Shown here: positions 9,601 through 19,765 of the stretch, in pieces
How the letters are laid out: each line of letters begins with the position of its first letter
Position numbering within the stretch: position 1 is the stretch's first letter
Source of the DNA: Nitzschia sp. DOCU1
Lineage: Eukaryota > Bacillariophyta > Bacillariophyceae > Bacillariales > Bacillariaceae
Length of the DNA: 64,000 bases
Direction: 5' to 3'
NCBI GenBank assembly: GCA_951394045.1
Contig: OX596001.1
Span: 868,001 to 932,000, forward strand
Position numbers and translations under genes: made by a program
The notes under the pieces: model-generated
Databases searched by the model: none
What the model was told of the DNA's origin: nothing
What the model saw: only the letters and a program-made list of their open reading frames with translations

Positions 9601-10350
9601 TAGCTGAACCGGAAGGCCGTCGTTGGCTGCAAAGATGTATCGGTTATATGCGTTGCCACCTTCGACGTATAGCCCTTTCAATCTCTTCGACAGTTCATCT
9701 TTGCTTTCTTTCTTGGCGCCAAAACCAAAAAGCCCGCCGCCGCCGCTTTCTTCGCCCAGTGCTTGCTTAGAAATCGACTGCATCTCCAAGACAATAGAAC
9801 GAAGCTTTTCAACCTCCGTCTTCATAGTTTTTGTTTTGGGACTCACGGAATTGTCGGAAAAGGTTGCAGCGAAGAGATCAGCGGCAACAAGAACTCTAGC
9901 ATCCGAAAAGCCCCCAGCTTGGGCGGCGCGCTCGGAAGTGCCGCCATCCGGCTTGGCACGGTCCTCCTTGCTTTTCTTCGGAGGCTCGGCCAAGGCCTGT
10001 TTAATTCCTTGGAAGTCATTTTTTGCGACCAATTCTCGAAGATCTTTTTTGTAGAATTCTCCACCGGCGATGATTCGAGGTGTATAGCGGTCGTACGCTT
10101 GATCCAAAGTGGCCCTACCCCTTGCATAGGCAGGAGACAATGGCGTAAGAACGAGGGCACTTGCAAACGCCGCCGAGTGTTGGAAAAAGTGATCCCTGGT
10201 TAGCAACTGCGCAGGCCTGTCACAATCATTAGGATCCTTACTAGTATTGGGGCAACGATCGGCTGCTCTTTGGATCTGCTGAAATGCCAGAACCACCTTG
10301 GTTTGAAGCAAGCAGAACCACAAGGCGAAGATGTTCACGTAGACCTTCAT
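9580..10350 (-). CDS. Plastid-targeted, probable thylakoid-lumen helical protein (PsbQ/Psb31-like?)
   Basis: The protein has 256 residues from the ATG at 10350; an upstream ATG at 10383 would add 11 residues before the signal peptide. It has a signal peptide (YVNIFALWFCLLQTKVVLA) followed by Phe, the diatom plastid import signature. A second hydrophobic segment (FASALVLTPLSPAYA) has an Ala-x-Ala cleavage site, typical of thylakoid lumen transfer. No twin arginine is seen, so Sec-type transfer is suggested. The mature part is helical and charged, with a Lys/Pro-rich linker and a Gly-rich insert (GGGGLFGFGAKK). Helical lumen proteins of this type include the PSII extrinsic proteins PsbQ' and Psb31, but I cannot assign it to either. 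Its last codons lie within the 190-bp tandem repeat. Confidence 0.75.
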   Translation of the reverse strand: MKVYVNIFALWFCLLQTKVVLAFQQIQRAADRCPNTSKDPNDCDRPAQLLTRDHFFQHSAAFASALVLTPLSPAYARGRATLDQAYDRYTPRIIAGGEFYKKDLRELVAKNDFQGIKQALAEPPKKSKEDRAKPDGGTSERAAQAGGFSDARVLVAADLFAATFSDNSVSPKTKTMKTEVEKLRSIVLEMQSISKQALGEESGGGGLFGFGAKKESKDELSKRLKGLYVEGGNAYNRYIFAANDGLPVQLKKLPFL

Positions 10351-11618
10351 GGCGTCTCCTCTACACGAAACTAATCGAAACAATTACTTCAGGATGGGAA
10401 AGCTCTGATGCTGTCAACAGGGGATGTCAACGAACCTCTCGTAATTGGATATCTTGATGATGCGCCTTGGCTTGCAGCTTGGCTTGCAGGATCTTCGACG
10501 ACTGACGTGTGTTGGGGCACATGCTCGTTGGTCACTGTTCGCCAATGTTCGTTTCTTTTCCCCATAATACCACGGTATGCGCACATGAGTAGCCACATCA
10601 TATCATACAGTATGATACCTGTAGAGCATACCTACGCAAACAGACGCCGGTCTACCGGTATGTTTTGGGTCCATAGTAGCGCCCAGCATGGATTCGCAAT
10701 GCTTCTCCCACCCTGTGAGAACTATGCTTCGCAAGGTGAATCTCTCTCCTCATCGACCTGGATAGTGCGATATATTTATTGCAGTAACTCATCCCGCAAC
10801 AACAGCTGATAGCAGATACAGTCTACCAAGATAGGATGAAGCGTGGCATTGAATCAGTGCTCGACACGTAAGTCGTTGCGGAGTTCTCGATTTTGTCACG
10901 TGGGGAGATACAGTTTGGTACTATGTCTATGTAGATCCCCGCGGACTCCAATACTTCTCCCGCAGGATGGTTCGCAACAAGAAATATATCCGAGGTTGAT
11001 CAAAACTAATAGTCCGGCAAGCCCTCTCTGTCTGTGATACATTTGTTGCAGGGCATCATGCCGCAACATCAGCTAAAGCACCAGCTAGAGACTTTGAGTT
11101 ACAATGGTAGAGTATGAAGTGTGCCGTTGGATCAGAAACCAATTCGAAGCACCGTACTAGGTAACCAAGACATACCCGCGGCAAATCGTTATGGTCCTAT
11201 GATGATTCAACTACTACGGATAGTATAGAGCAAGCAGCGAAGTAGTAGAAAACAGCTTTTTTGGCTTATAGTACTTGGCTACACAGTGTTAGTAGCCATG
11301 AAAACAACCAAACTCTGGTACTAGTACTGATGAGTTGCGCTTTTCACAACTGGTCACCAGTTTAGTGTTCGATTTGCCTTGTCCTTTAGGCGTCGACGGC
11401 CTTATCGTCCTGCTTGTCAGGTCGGGAATCTCGGCGAAAAAGAGACTAATAGCCTCGGTCAGCACGCTTTGGGGCTCGGGGTATAGGAGGGAGAAGAGCG
11501 ACGTGCCGTTTCAAAGCTTGTGTGCAGCACAATAGCCACAGCGGTAAGAGTTCAGTTGATGGTGCTGTATTCACCACGGCATTCAATATTGTTTCGGGTC
11601 TGGTAGAACCAACGGCAT
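10351..11618. other. Intergenic with one diverged direct repeat
   Basis: No convincing gene is seen. Segments 10781-10857 and 11048-11135 are diverged direct copies: both carry GCAG, then CATC/CATCAT, then CCGCAACA(A/T)CAGCT, and end in a TGAAG...GATCAG or TGAAG...AATCAG block. They may be remnants of an old element. This region also holds the promoter of the lumen protein and the 3' flank of the next gene. Confidence 0.4.
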
Positions 11619-12281
11619 CTAAGCAGCGGAGACGTGACGACTTCTCACTCGGCGTTCATGTTCACCCGGCAATAGCCCTGCATCTGCTGTAGAACGCTTG
11701 CAGGGAGATGATGATGACATACGGTTGTCACCAAAGGAAGGAAATAAGTCCATGCAGTCTGAAATGCAATCATCCACAAGACTCTTCAATGAATCTTCAT
11801 AGTATACATGACAAGAATCGCGGAACCCTTGGTCCGCAGCCAAATCTCGGGCTTTCTTGGAGCATTGCAGGGACACGGACCGAAGAAACTCGGGATCCCG
11901 CTTGCTATCTTTCAGGTGTTGAGCCAACAAGACGAGTTTTACTGCTGCCTTTTTGGACTGATCTCGCTCCAAACAGTGGCGTTCCAAGCCCCAAAGTTCG
12001 GGGTGATCTTGTTCTTCTTCGTGACACTTGAATCCACCCGTGGCTGTTTCAATGGCACGTTGGATCAAAACATTTGCGACTTCCTTTCGCATCTTGGAAA
12101 GTTCGGGTTTTGTGTACCACAGCTGTTGTTGAAGAACTGTGAAATCATCGTCCGCGGCATCCAATGGTGCCAACATTGGCACAATTTGTTCCATGTCACT
12201 TTTGAAGGACACCTTCCGATCGCGCTGTGAACCATTCTGGCTGCCATCAGCATTGAGAGGAGCAGTATTGGATTGCATCAT
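11619..12281 (-). CDS. Conserved diatom-type protein with LWGLERHC motif, unknown function
   Basis: The 220-residue protein starts at the tandem ATGs at 12281/12278; the frame upstream opens only on TTG. An N-terminal KVSFKSDMEQIVPML stretch is followed by LWYTKPELSKMRKEV and then by LWGLERHCLERDQSKKAAV. Helical sequence with a QCSKKARDLAADQG motif completes the protein. This order (a V.F segment, W-Y-....-E, R/WGLE, then S..A...A) is what I know from a large family of uncharacterised diatom proteins. No catalytic residues are evident. The C-terminus is basic (RRVRSRH), which may point to a nuclear location. Confidence 0.7.
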   Translation of the reverse strand: MMQSNTAPLNADGSQNGSQRDRKVSFKSDMEQIVPMLAPLDAADDDFTVLQQQLWYTKPELSKMRKEVANVLIQRAIETATGGFKCHEEEQDHPELWGLERHCLERDQSKKAAVKLVLLAQHLKDSKRDPEFLRSVSLQCSKKARDLAADQGFRDSCHVYYEDSLKSLVDDCISDCMDLFPSFGDNRMSSSSPCKRSTADAGLLPGEHERRVRSRHVSAA

Positions 12282-13006
12282 TGTCCTCAAGCAACAGACA
12301 GTTAGAACAGTTGTGCAAAAAGTATGAGGAAGAAAATGCCGGTGTAACTATTTTCTTTGTTCGCAATCCGAAGACTTCACTTCCCAATAAAGTGACACGC
12401 TTGAAATGCAAGAAAAGGAATAGAGTCGCCTTCTTTTGGCATCAACGTCCCCAAACAGCGGAACAGCTTGCAGTCAATAATTTGATGGTGTCAACGAAAG
12501 AGGCCAATCAAAGATCAAAGTGCAACCCGTTCGGTCCGGCCATTTGGCATAGAGCATTGGTTCGGCTATTTTGTACTATACCAGAACATCAGGCAGTTCC
12601 AAGCAGATGTTCGCTTGGGCGAGCTCGAAAGAACGTCATTACCAAAGGACAACCCAGAGAACATCTTCTCCCTGTAAAGGCATATGATAGTCCCCAAAAG
12701 ATCCCCTATTTGAACGAAACTTCTTAAAGATAATAAAGTCACACCTTTTCCACGGAAGGCGGGACTAATGGTAACACACTGTTCTTCTGTGCAGCAGAGT
12801 TCGGTGTCGAACTCTCCGTTCTTCAACTGCAGGTGAACGAAGTACGGACCGCCATCCGCCACCAGCAACTTTTCAGCGACCTCTTCGACTACTGCGGTAC
12901 ACGGAATGCGATAAACGCACATTCAAACAACGACGACGCCACAATTTTCAATCACATCTCCGTCTCTTCACTTGCAATCAAATGCGTACATGATTGCCCA
13001 ATCAAT
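12282..13006. other. Divergent promoter region
   Basis: This interval lies between the minus-strand diatom-family gene and the plus-strand methyltransferase. A minus-strand open frame of 118 codons with an ATG (12922 to 12566) is present, but it has no recognisable motif and overlaps the probable 5' leader of the methyltransferase. I do not call it. Confidence 0.4.
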
Positions 13007-14209
13007 ATGCGTCCGCTTCGACGAAAAAACGATGGCCCTCTCGGACTGGGTAGCTGGGTGAAAGGAATATGCTGTGTAGTCCTGTTAGTGTGTGGTCTGG
13101 TGGGGTTGTTTTTGTCCGATGGTTCGAATACAACTTATTTGTCTACCGAGTTGTCGTCGTTCCTGTCAGACGTACAAAACTCCTATACGCAATATTCTTC
13201 TGTCAGCGTCGAGCAAAAGAGTACTTCTTCTGCTGTTGAAGCTGCTCCTAGCGTCGAAGAAAAGACCGCTTCTGCTGCTGCTAGTAATAGCACTCGTGCC
13301 ACTTTACAACAGCCTGCAACCCTCAGCGGCGCCTTGTTAGGGAAGAATATCTGGGCGGAAACCGTGTGGACAGAATTGATTCAGGAAGCGAGCAATTTAA
13401 AATCCACTCAAGGAGTCCAGGATCCTGGGGTCTTTATGGAAGTAGGAATGTTCCGAGCACTGCAATGTCTACAAGCCGCCAATGCTGGTTTAGAAGCACA
13501 TTGTGTGGAACCTTCCGCTGCTAATTTCGATCGGGTTCAAAAGCGAGTCGTCACGGCGCCAGAAGATGTGCGACGTAGAATTCATCTCCATCATGTCGCG
13601 GCAGGTAGTGTCTCGGGTAGAACACTCCAATTTTTCAGCGGTGGGGGGTCCGGGGATCGCGTGGGACATGTCGATGCATGGAAAATGGAACAAACTCCGG
13701 AAGAAGCCCCCGAGCCCTCGAAAATGACGGAAGTTACCGAAATGCGCATGGATGATATTGTTACCAAACAGCCACAGGGAGCATTTTTGATCAAAATTGA
13801 TACACAAGGTTTTGAGCCACATGTTTTTTCGGGACTTTCTACAACGCTCATGTCCCACAAGGCCAAGTACATTCTCTTGGAATACTGGCCCAAGGGAATG
13901 GATCTTATGACGGCCAAACTTGGAGAATGCTCCTCGCAAAAGGTTTTACAACAGCTGGCAAATGCGGGCTACAAACTTTATCAACTTCCAGTCACTGCCC
14001 ACCCGGCCGCTCCCCAAAACTGGAAAACAGCAGCTACAGACTTGCCTTTGGACGATCTCGCCAAAAATTGCCACTGGTACTATGAAATGGAACAGAGATT
14101 TCCTTCCGAAACCTACAAAATGGGCTACTGGTCGGACGTTTTGGCGGTAGCTCCCGAAGCGCACTTGGCACAACCAGTTACCAATCTTGGAAAGCTTCTC
14201 CACCGATGA
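13007..14209 (+). CDS. Membrane-anchored FkbM-type SAM methyltransferase
   Basis: The protein has 400 residues from the ATG at 13007; an in-frame frame extends upstream but has no membrane signal. Residues 1-18 are basic, followed by one TM (about 19-41, GICCVVLLVCGLVGLFL), so it is a type II anchor. A Ser/Ala-rich stem leads to the catalytic domain: a glycine-poor SAM site VFMEVGMFRALQCLQAANAG, then HCVEPSAANF (acidic residue for the SAM ribose), then the MRMDDIV and FLIKIDTQGFEPHVFSGL block typical of Methyltransf_21/FkbM. The family O-methylates sugars and other small molecules. The anchor suggests the secretory pathway and glycan methylation. The first motif departs from the usual G-x-G pattern. 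Confidence 0.75.
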   Translation: MRPLRRKNDGPLGLGSWVKGICCVVLLVCGLVGLFLSDGSNTTYLSTELSSFLSDVQNSYTQYSSVSVEQKSTSSAVEAAPSVEEKTASAAASNSTRATLQQPATLSGALLGKNIWAETVWTELIQEASNLKSTQGVQDPGVFMEVGMFRALQCLQAANAGLEAHCVEPSAANFDRVQKRVVTAPEDVRRRIHLHHVAAGSVSGRTLQFFSGGGSGDRVGHVDAWKMEQTPEEAPEPSKMTEVTEMRMDDIVTKQPQGAFLIKIDTQGFEPHVFSGLSTTLMSHKAKYILLEYWPKGMDLMTAKLGECSSQKVLQQLANAGYKLYQLPVTAHPAAPQNWKTAATDLPLDDLAKNCHWYYEMEQRFPSETYKMGYWSDVLAVAPEAHLAQPVTNLGKLLHR

Positions 14210-14617
14210 CGAACACCCTTGGATCCAGTTGTCTTTGTTTTGCTGTGTGATAAATTCAAACACCCTCTTCGACTACACCAACCCACCGCATCCTTCAAAC
14301 ATATCTGCATGGGAACTCAGTAGAGAAGCACAATGTAATGCAGTAGTTTCCAGCAGAAAGGCAGTCACTACATTCGGGACTTGGATCACGACCGCCATGT
14401 TGCAGATGACGACTGGTTCGAATAACTTTTTTCAATCAGAAATTGAATTCACGACCACAAAGCGATCAAGTGCGCACTTCTATTTCTTTCCACTTTGAGA
14501 TTCTTTCTCGCCTCTTCTTGACCTCTGTCTTTGTCACCATTTTGTTGCCTGGCGTGTCATGATACTGCTCCAATTCGTCTTCACTCCGCACTTATAAAAC
14601 TCAACAATCCGTACACA
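14210..14617. other. Intergenic, hemE promoter
   Basis: The 3' flank of the methyltransferase gene and the 5' region of the uroporphyrinogen decarboxylase gene lie here. The reading frame of hemE is open upstream to 14531, but that segment lacks targeting features and is taken as 5' leader. Confidence 0.4.
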
Positions 14618-15902
14618 ATGGGACGACGAAAGCTTTTGAAATGGCTGCTTTCCCTGCTGATCGTTGGATTCACGGCTGGCAGTGGTGAGCTTCCATCATC
14701 ATCTGCCGTCGCCACTACTCCGTTGCTGCTTCGAGTGGCTCGTGGGGAAGTGACTTGCAAGACGCCGGTATGGATGATGCGACAGGCTGGACGTCACATG
14801 GCTGCGTATCGGGAACTTATCCACCAGTACCCAACGTTTCGCGATCGGTCCGAGACGCCTGAAATAAGCCTCCAAATTTCCCTCCAACCATTTGAAACAT
14901 GTGAGTACCATTTGGTGAGGAAGGAGAGAACCCATGCATGGAAGAAGTTGACCTATTGCGATTTTTTTCTACTACGATTTTCTAGATGGTGTCGATGGGT
15001 GTATTCTATTCTCCGACATTCTGACGCCCCTTCCAGCAATGGGGATCGACTTTGACATATCAGAAAGTGGCAAGATTATCATCGACCCTATACTAACTCA
15101 GCATGATAGGAAGAACCGGCTCAAGCGAGTCACCGACTATGGGGAATCGTGCCAATTTGTGCGGAGAGTTTTGGAATCCTTGCGTGATCGCGTTCCAACC
15201 AATGGAGGTACCGTATTAGGTTTCGTCGGTCTTCCCTTCACTATTGGCTCGTACCTGATAGAAGGGGAAACCGGCGTGGCAAGGGGTTTTGCTCAAACAA
15301 AGGAAATGATTCAAAAAGATCCCGAGTTGGTACATGACATCTTTAGTTGTTTGGCGGATAACATGGGCGACTATGCATGTTTTCAGATCGAAGCTGGAGC
15401 ACAGGTTATACAAGTTTTTGACTCGTGGGCAGGTCACGTATGCGACGAAGACTATGAAACATTCTGCATACCATACCAAAAGCAAGTGGTGGCGAAAATC
15501 AAGGAACGATTCCCAGACGTTCCTGTAATCATTTACATGGCACCTGGTCCGTTTTCCCAGCACGGTCGGCGTCTCCAACACATGGCTGCGACTGGCGTGG
15601 ATGTGGTTTCGGTAGACCATACGATTGATATGGAGGATGCATGCAAGATTCTTCCACGCCATGTCGGAATCCAAGGCAACTTGGACCCTCAATTGCTCCG
15701 CGATGGCCCAAAGGATGTGATCGAGGCTGCTACGTTGCACATTCTAGGAGCTGCCGAAGCAAGTGGTAGACCACACATTATGAATTTAGGGCATGGGATT
15801 CTATCTGACACACCAGAGGAGCATGCTGCCTTTTTTGTTGACACTGTTCACAAGCACAGAAGGTCTATGAGGGAAGAATGCGGTGATGCAAGCGTGAAAT
15901 AG
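14618..15902 (+). CDS. hemE: Uroporphyrinogen III decarboxylase
   Basis: There are two exons, 14618-14900 and 14986-15902, with an 85-nt GT-AG intron (phase 1); the product is 399 residues. The enzyme removes four carboxyl groups from uroporphyrinogen III to give coproporphyrinogen III in heme and chlorophyll synthesis. Seen: [12 protein letters not shown] (substrate-binding Arg55 and Arg59); [26 protein letters not shown], which spans the splice junction and holds the catalytic Asp105; [39 protein letters not shown]; and [16 protein letters not shown]. The N-terminus is a signal peptide-like stretch ([18 protein letters not shown]) followed by a Ser/Ala/Thr-rich segment, consistent with plastid import. 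The residue after the likely signal peptide site is not Phe, which is unusual for diatom plastid proteins. It may be one of several hemE paralogues. Confidence 0.93.
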
Positions 15903-16275
15903 AAGAAAGAGTAGCTGCTTTAATAGTAGCCTTTCATAGCTTGTCTTGGAATGCGGACACGCACCAATGGGCAGATTTTATTATGGAAACCAGCAGTGAT
16001 GTCCTTAGTAGAGCCATCTTTCAATAGGCCTTCTATGATGGTCTAATTTCGCTCCACTCAGTTTGCCTTACTGCTGGTCGGCCGCCGCCATAGCTGGGCG
16101 CCCAAACATTGATGACTGACGCCTTACAGACATTTTCGCGGCCGACGTGCACACCAAGCTCAAAAATTGAAAAAGCACCGAAGATTGAAGATGAATGAGG
16201 ATGACGTCAGTGCGAGTTTTTCCACGTCAGATGCATGGCCCCCAAAATCTGAAAAGCGATTTCACGTGCTATAGC
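15903..16275. other. Intergenic, hydrolase promoter
   Basis: The 3' flank of hemE and the promoter of the hydrolase gene lie here. The region carries a perfect CRE palindrome (listed separately) and a half-site ACGTCA at 16224-16229. Confidence 0.45.
16202..16209. promoter_or_regulatory. CRE-like palindrome TGACGTCA
   Basis: A perfect TGACGTCA lies 88 bp upstream of the hydrolase ATG, followed 15 bp later by a half-site ACGTCA. TGACGT-type elements act with bZIP factors in the CO2/cAMP response of Phaeodactylum carbonic anhydrase promoters. Function here is inferred only from the motif and its position. Confidence 0.4.
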
Positions 16276-16293
16276 ATGGCCACAAGAAGATGA
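16276..16293 (+). promoter_or_regulatory. Five-codon uORF overlapping the hydrolase start
   Basis: ATG GCC ACA AGA AGA TGA reads a five-residue peptide whose stop overlaps the hydrolase start codon as ATGA (16290-16293). Scanning ribosomes would meet this ATG first, so it could reduce translation or couple it by reinitiation. Whether the mRNA includes it depends on the transcription start, which cannot be read here. Confidence 0.5.
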
Positions 16294-17702
16294 GGAGACG
16301 AAAATGTTTCAAGTGTTTCTTCGGCTGCATGGGCGTTTGCCTTTTTGTCAGCAGGGTAGTAAGCTCCTTTGTTCTGCACAGCAGCAAGAGCAACGGAGCC
16401 GGCGGCAACTCGATCATCACTTCTACGTTAAGGCATCAGCCATTAGAGGATCGACAATGCTATTTAGCGACACAAAAGCACGGGTCGTCGTCGCTTTCTT
16501 TGTTACCGCCCTTGCCGGCAAATGATCTGTCGCTCACGCCTGATAAATCCACTACGACTCCCAGTGACGGCGATGACTTCTTTCGAACCTTTCGCCAGCG
16601 CGTACCAAAGCGATTTCAAAGCTGGATGAGAGATTCAGGAACTGTCCGTGCCATTATGGACGGTTTAGTTTGGACGGCAGTTCCCAACTTAATTCGATCC
16701 TATCCGTGGGTTGCATCCGATTTCCTTCGATTGACCGCAGTTCTTGGCAACAAAATTTCCTGGCGAAAACAAGCAAAAAGCTCAAGAGGACAAGAATTTG
16801 GCTTACGGGACGACTTAGAGTTGACTGTGGACCGGCATTTTTATGCCAACGACGACAAACGACAATTTTTATTGACTATTTCGTCTTCGTCCACCAGTAC
16901 TACTAATTCACAAGTGGTGCCGCCGCAGAGCAAGAATCGTACCATTGTCATTGTTCATGGTGGAGCCTGGGGATCGGGATTTCCAGAAATGTACGCTTTG
17001 GCGGCAACACCCTTTTTGAATGCCGGATACTCGAATGTCGCCATTGTGGGATATCGAACGTTTCCAAGTGCGGATTTGGCAGGTCAAATCGATGATGTCT
17101 CCCAAGCTTTAACATTCCTTGCGACTCAACAAATGAAATGCTCCAGCCCGAAAATGACTGTGATTGGTCATTCCTCTGGAGCGCATGTATTGACCATAGC
17201 ATTTCTTCAGGGCCGACTCCAGACATTGGTGGAGGACGTAATACTTGACCAATTTCTAGGTATGGCGGGCATTTACGATATTCCTAGTCACTATCGATTT
17301 GAACGTTCAAGAGGGGTTGAACGAATCTCTCCCATGGCAGCCGCTTGTGGGTATACACTCTCCAACTGGAAACGGTCGTCACCCATTTACCTCTGGGATG
17401 ATCCAAACAAGCAGACACAAAATTTACGTTGTCGCTTTCCGGGTTCTACTCTCTTCCTGCATGGAGGAAACGACACTACCGTTCCGCACCAATCGAGTGA
17501 AGCATTCGCCCACGCCAGTGGCTTGCAATGGAGACTTTTGGAACAGGTTGGCCATGCCGATTTAATTTTGGAGCTCATGTTTGGTGGAACGACACGAGAC
17601 GCGGTACTTTCTTGGATTGAGAAACAAGAAAAGGATCGTGAGGAGAGCGGACAGTCGCTATCCATTGTGGACGGCAAACAGGCACGAACGACTGTGAAGT
17701 AG
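16290..17702 (+). CDS. Alpha/beta hydrolase (carboxylesterase / formamidase-like), likely plastid-targeted
   Basis: The protein has 470 residues in a single exon. The N-terminus has a hydrophobic signal (CFFGCMGVCLFVSRVVSS) followed by Phe and a Ser-rich stretch, which fits a bipartite plastid presequence. The hydrolase core shows the oxyanion motif HGGAW (223-227), the nucleophile elbow GHSSG with Ser295, an acid Asp395 in HGGND, and His422 in GHAD. This layout matches the HGG-type esterases that include isoprenylcysteine methylesterase and kynurenine formamidase-like enzymes. The substrate is not known. The start codon overlaps an upstream mini-ORF. The gene is convergent with the S28 peptidase gene, 47 bp apart. 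Confidence 0.82.
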   Translation: MRRRKCFKCFFGCMGVCLFVSRVVSSFVLHSSKSNGAGGNSIITSTLRHQPLEDRQCYLATQKHGSSSLSLLPPLPANDLSLTPDKSTTTPSDGDDFFRTFRQRVPKRFQSWMRDSGTVRAIMDGLVWTAVPNLIRSYPWVASDFLRLTAVLGNKISWRKQAKSSRGQEFGLRDDLELTVDRHFYANDDKRQFLLTISSSSTSTTNSQVVPPQSKNRTIVIVHGGAWGSGFPEMYALAATPFLNAGYSNVAIVGYRTFPSADLAGQIDDVSQALTFLATQQMKCSSPKMTVIGHSSGAHVLTIAFLQGRLQTLVEDVILDQFLGMAGIYDIPSHYRFERSRGVERISPMAAACGYTLSNWKRSSPIYLWDDPNKQTQNLRCRFPGSTLFLHGGNDTTVPHQSSEAFAHASGLQWRLLEQVGHADLILELMFGGTTRDAVLSWIEKQEKDREESGQSLSIVDGKQARTTVK

Positions 17703-17749
17703 AAGGTGAGCCATGACTGTTCAAGCTAGACTTCTTGCAAACTACTCTC

Positions 17750-19387
17750 TTATTGGTCGTCCCATGTGTTTCCCCTCAGTTGTCGGGCCGTACTGGCGAT
17801 GGTGCCATTAGTATTGTTGTCACCCGGTATTGATATCGTGGTCTCGTAGTTATTGTCGCCACTTATTCCTAGCCAATCCATCACGACAGAATAAATGTAT
17901 TGCCGAATTTGATGAATCTCTGGTGCATCCGTCTCTTGCACGGCATGCGTCCAAAAATGATGACTGGCTCCCTTGACGATTTCCACGGGCAGAGAATACT
18001 TTGGCGATTGATGCAATCCCAGTACGGACCATGGATCGACGTTACCATTGACAGACAAGACACGAGATCCTGCGGATATATCCAAGCCACCATAATAGTC
18101 CTTGGTAGCTTGAACATTGTCATAGACATTGGTAATATTGTATACGGCTTGACAAATGGTCAAATCTTGATCGACGGTATGAAAGTGGGTGGCATAGGGA
18201 CATTTCGTGGAAGTACAGGTTTGATAAAATCCCACTTCGGTACAAGTTTGCCATAACCAACTTCTCCATCCAAAATTTTCGACAACCGGTTGAGCGAGTT
18301 GTTGTAAATACGCTTGAAAATCGACGGATCGACATTGATCGTCATCACCACGTTGTCTGTTGGCGACTTGCACCAAGACTTGCAATGCATTTTGCGTGGT
18401 TTCCATGGTTGTGACCATGTACTCGCACAACTTTTGAATGTTACACAAATCTTCCTGACAAGAAGGATCATTGCCTTGAGCATAAATATCAATGAGGCCG
18501 TCTCCCAAGAATAACTGTTGATTTTCTCTCTTCAACAGAGACTTTTCGGGCTCGCACACATGAAACCATTCGGCTAGTTGCGTGGCGTTCGCCTCTAACA
18601 AAGCCACGGCTTGTTCATGTCCTTGTTTGACAATCTCAAAACACTTGGGGGATCCACCCACTTTGGAATACTGCAAGTCCCATCCGACGCGTTCATTGTA
18701 TCCAGGAAAATCCACTTGCAAATCCAAGGGAGCGGAATTCGATACTGCCGCAACGACGAGTTGAGGATGTTTGAGACGAGCATTGCCGGCCATGTACCCC
18801 GGATAACTTCCTCCAAAGGTTACCCACTGTTGATGTGGACTTTGTTCTTGCTGCATCATTTGTACAAAATGAGCCAAATCTTCCAAGGCTTGCTTGGAAC
18901 TCAGATACTTGAGATTGTGCGTCGTCACGGGACTGGAACCGTCTGGAAATTCAGGATAACTCTTGCCATAGTAACGATGTTCTAGGGCATACAAGTGGAC
19001 ACTGACTTGCATTTTGTGTAATTTCTTGGCGAGTTCGATCATGTCTCCCGTACAATGGACGGAATCCACTAGTACCGACTTGTCAAAGCCGGGCCCTTCT
19101 CCACCCACACACAAAAATGTGACACTCGGTTTTCCATGACGAACATAGCGATCGGAATAAAAGTAACGTTGCTGATAACTCTGTACATTCAATGGATCAA
19201 AATGATCCAATCGTTGCATAAAGTAAAGTTCTTGGACGTCATCATCGGGTTCAGGCACCGATGAGGAGAGCCGATCATTGGAAGATTTCGTTTGTAAATC
19301 GTTGAGAATATCCACAGCACGATACGGTCGAAGACCACTGGCAGAGGAGACAAGCAAACAAAGAATAAGAGCAAAAACGACAGTCAT
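17750..19387 (-). CDS. Serine carboxypeptidase S28 family (prolyl carboxypeptidase-like)
   Basis: The protein has 545 residues in a single exon from the ATG at 19387. It has a signal peptide (MTVVFALILCLLVSSASG). The MEROPS S28 catalytic triad is visible: Ser194 in GGSYPGYMAG, Asp451 in NGNVDPWS, and a His in GASHHFWTH (476 or 477). Other family landmarks are FMQRLDHFDP, YALEHRYYGKSYP and NSAPLDLQVDF. Several cysteines and N-x-S/T sites fit a lysosomal/vacuolar or secreted enzyme. S28 enzymes remove residues from Pro-containing peptides (PRCP cuts the C-terminal residue after Pro, DPP7 an N-terminal dipeptide); which activity applies here cannot be decided. The length agrees with the family. 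Confidence 0.93.
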   Translation of the reverse strand: MTVVFALILCLLVSSASGLRPYRAVDILNDLQTKSSNDRLSSSVPEPDDDVQELYFMQRLDHFDPLNVQSYQQRYFYSDRYVRHGKPSVTFLCVGGEGPGFDKSVLVDSVHCTGDMIELAKKLHKMQVSVHLYALEHRYYGKSYPEFPDGSSPVTTHNLKYLSSKQALEDLAHFVQMMQQEQSPHQQWVTFGGSYPGYMAGNARLKHPQLVVAAVSNSAPLDLQVDFPGYNERVGWDLQYSKVGGSPKCFEIVKQGHEQAVALLEANATQLAEWFHVCEPEKSLLKRENQQLFLGDGLIDIYAQGNDPSCQEDLCNIQKLCEYMVTTMETTQNALQVLVQVANRQRGDDDQCRSVDFQAYLQQLAQPVVENFGWRSWLWQTCTEVGFYQTCTSTKCPYATHFHTVDQDLTICQAVYNITNVYDNVQATKDYYGGLDISAGSRVLSVNGNVDPWSVLGLHQSPKYSLPVEIVKGASHHFWTHAVQETDAPEIHQIRQYIYSVVMDWLGISGDNNYETTISIPGDNNTNGTIASTARQLRGNTWDDQ

Positions 19388-19765
19388 GATATTGTGGATG
19401 AGGGAGTATGATATGATGATGAGATGAATAGAAGTCTATCGATCATGGAAAAAATGGATCGCGTTTTTTTGCGATCATGTGGTGAACGAGATGCAAAACG
19501 CACATCAAAACACGCATCAACATGCACACTTGCGCGTGCGGCGGCCATCGAACGAGGTGCGCGCTCGCCGCTACGTCATCGTCCGACTCCTTGGAACATT
19601 CCCGTAGAGACGGCACAAGCGCGCTTTTGTCATTTGCGGCCCTTTTATTTCCCACACACACACACAGCAAGATCCCGCCACTGTGACACTCTGCCTCTCC
19701 GTCGCACAACCGGCATATCTTTTCTTTGTTCTTGTTGGGATGATCATAGATCAGTCATTGCATCC
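19388..19765. promoter_or_regulatory. Bidirectional promoter region
   Basis: The 378 bp between the divergent S28 peptidase and fucosyltransferase-like genes must serve both. A short CA microsatellite (about 19650-19665) is present. The fucosyltransferase-like frame is open across the whole interval, but with unusual His/Thr/Arg-rich composition, so I treat it as leader. Confidence 0.45.

Noticed and set aside
12566..12922. 118-codon minus-strand frame with an ATG
   Set aside because: No motif, unusual composition, and it lies in the divergent promoter and leader region of the methyltransferase gene.
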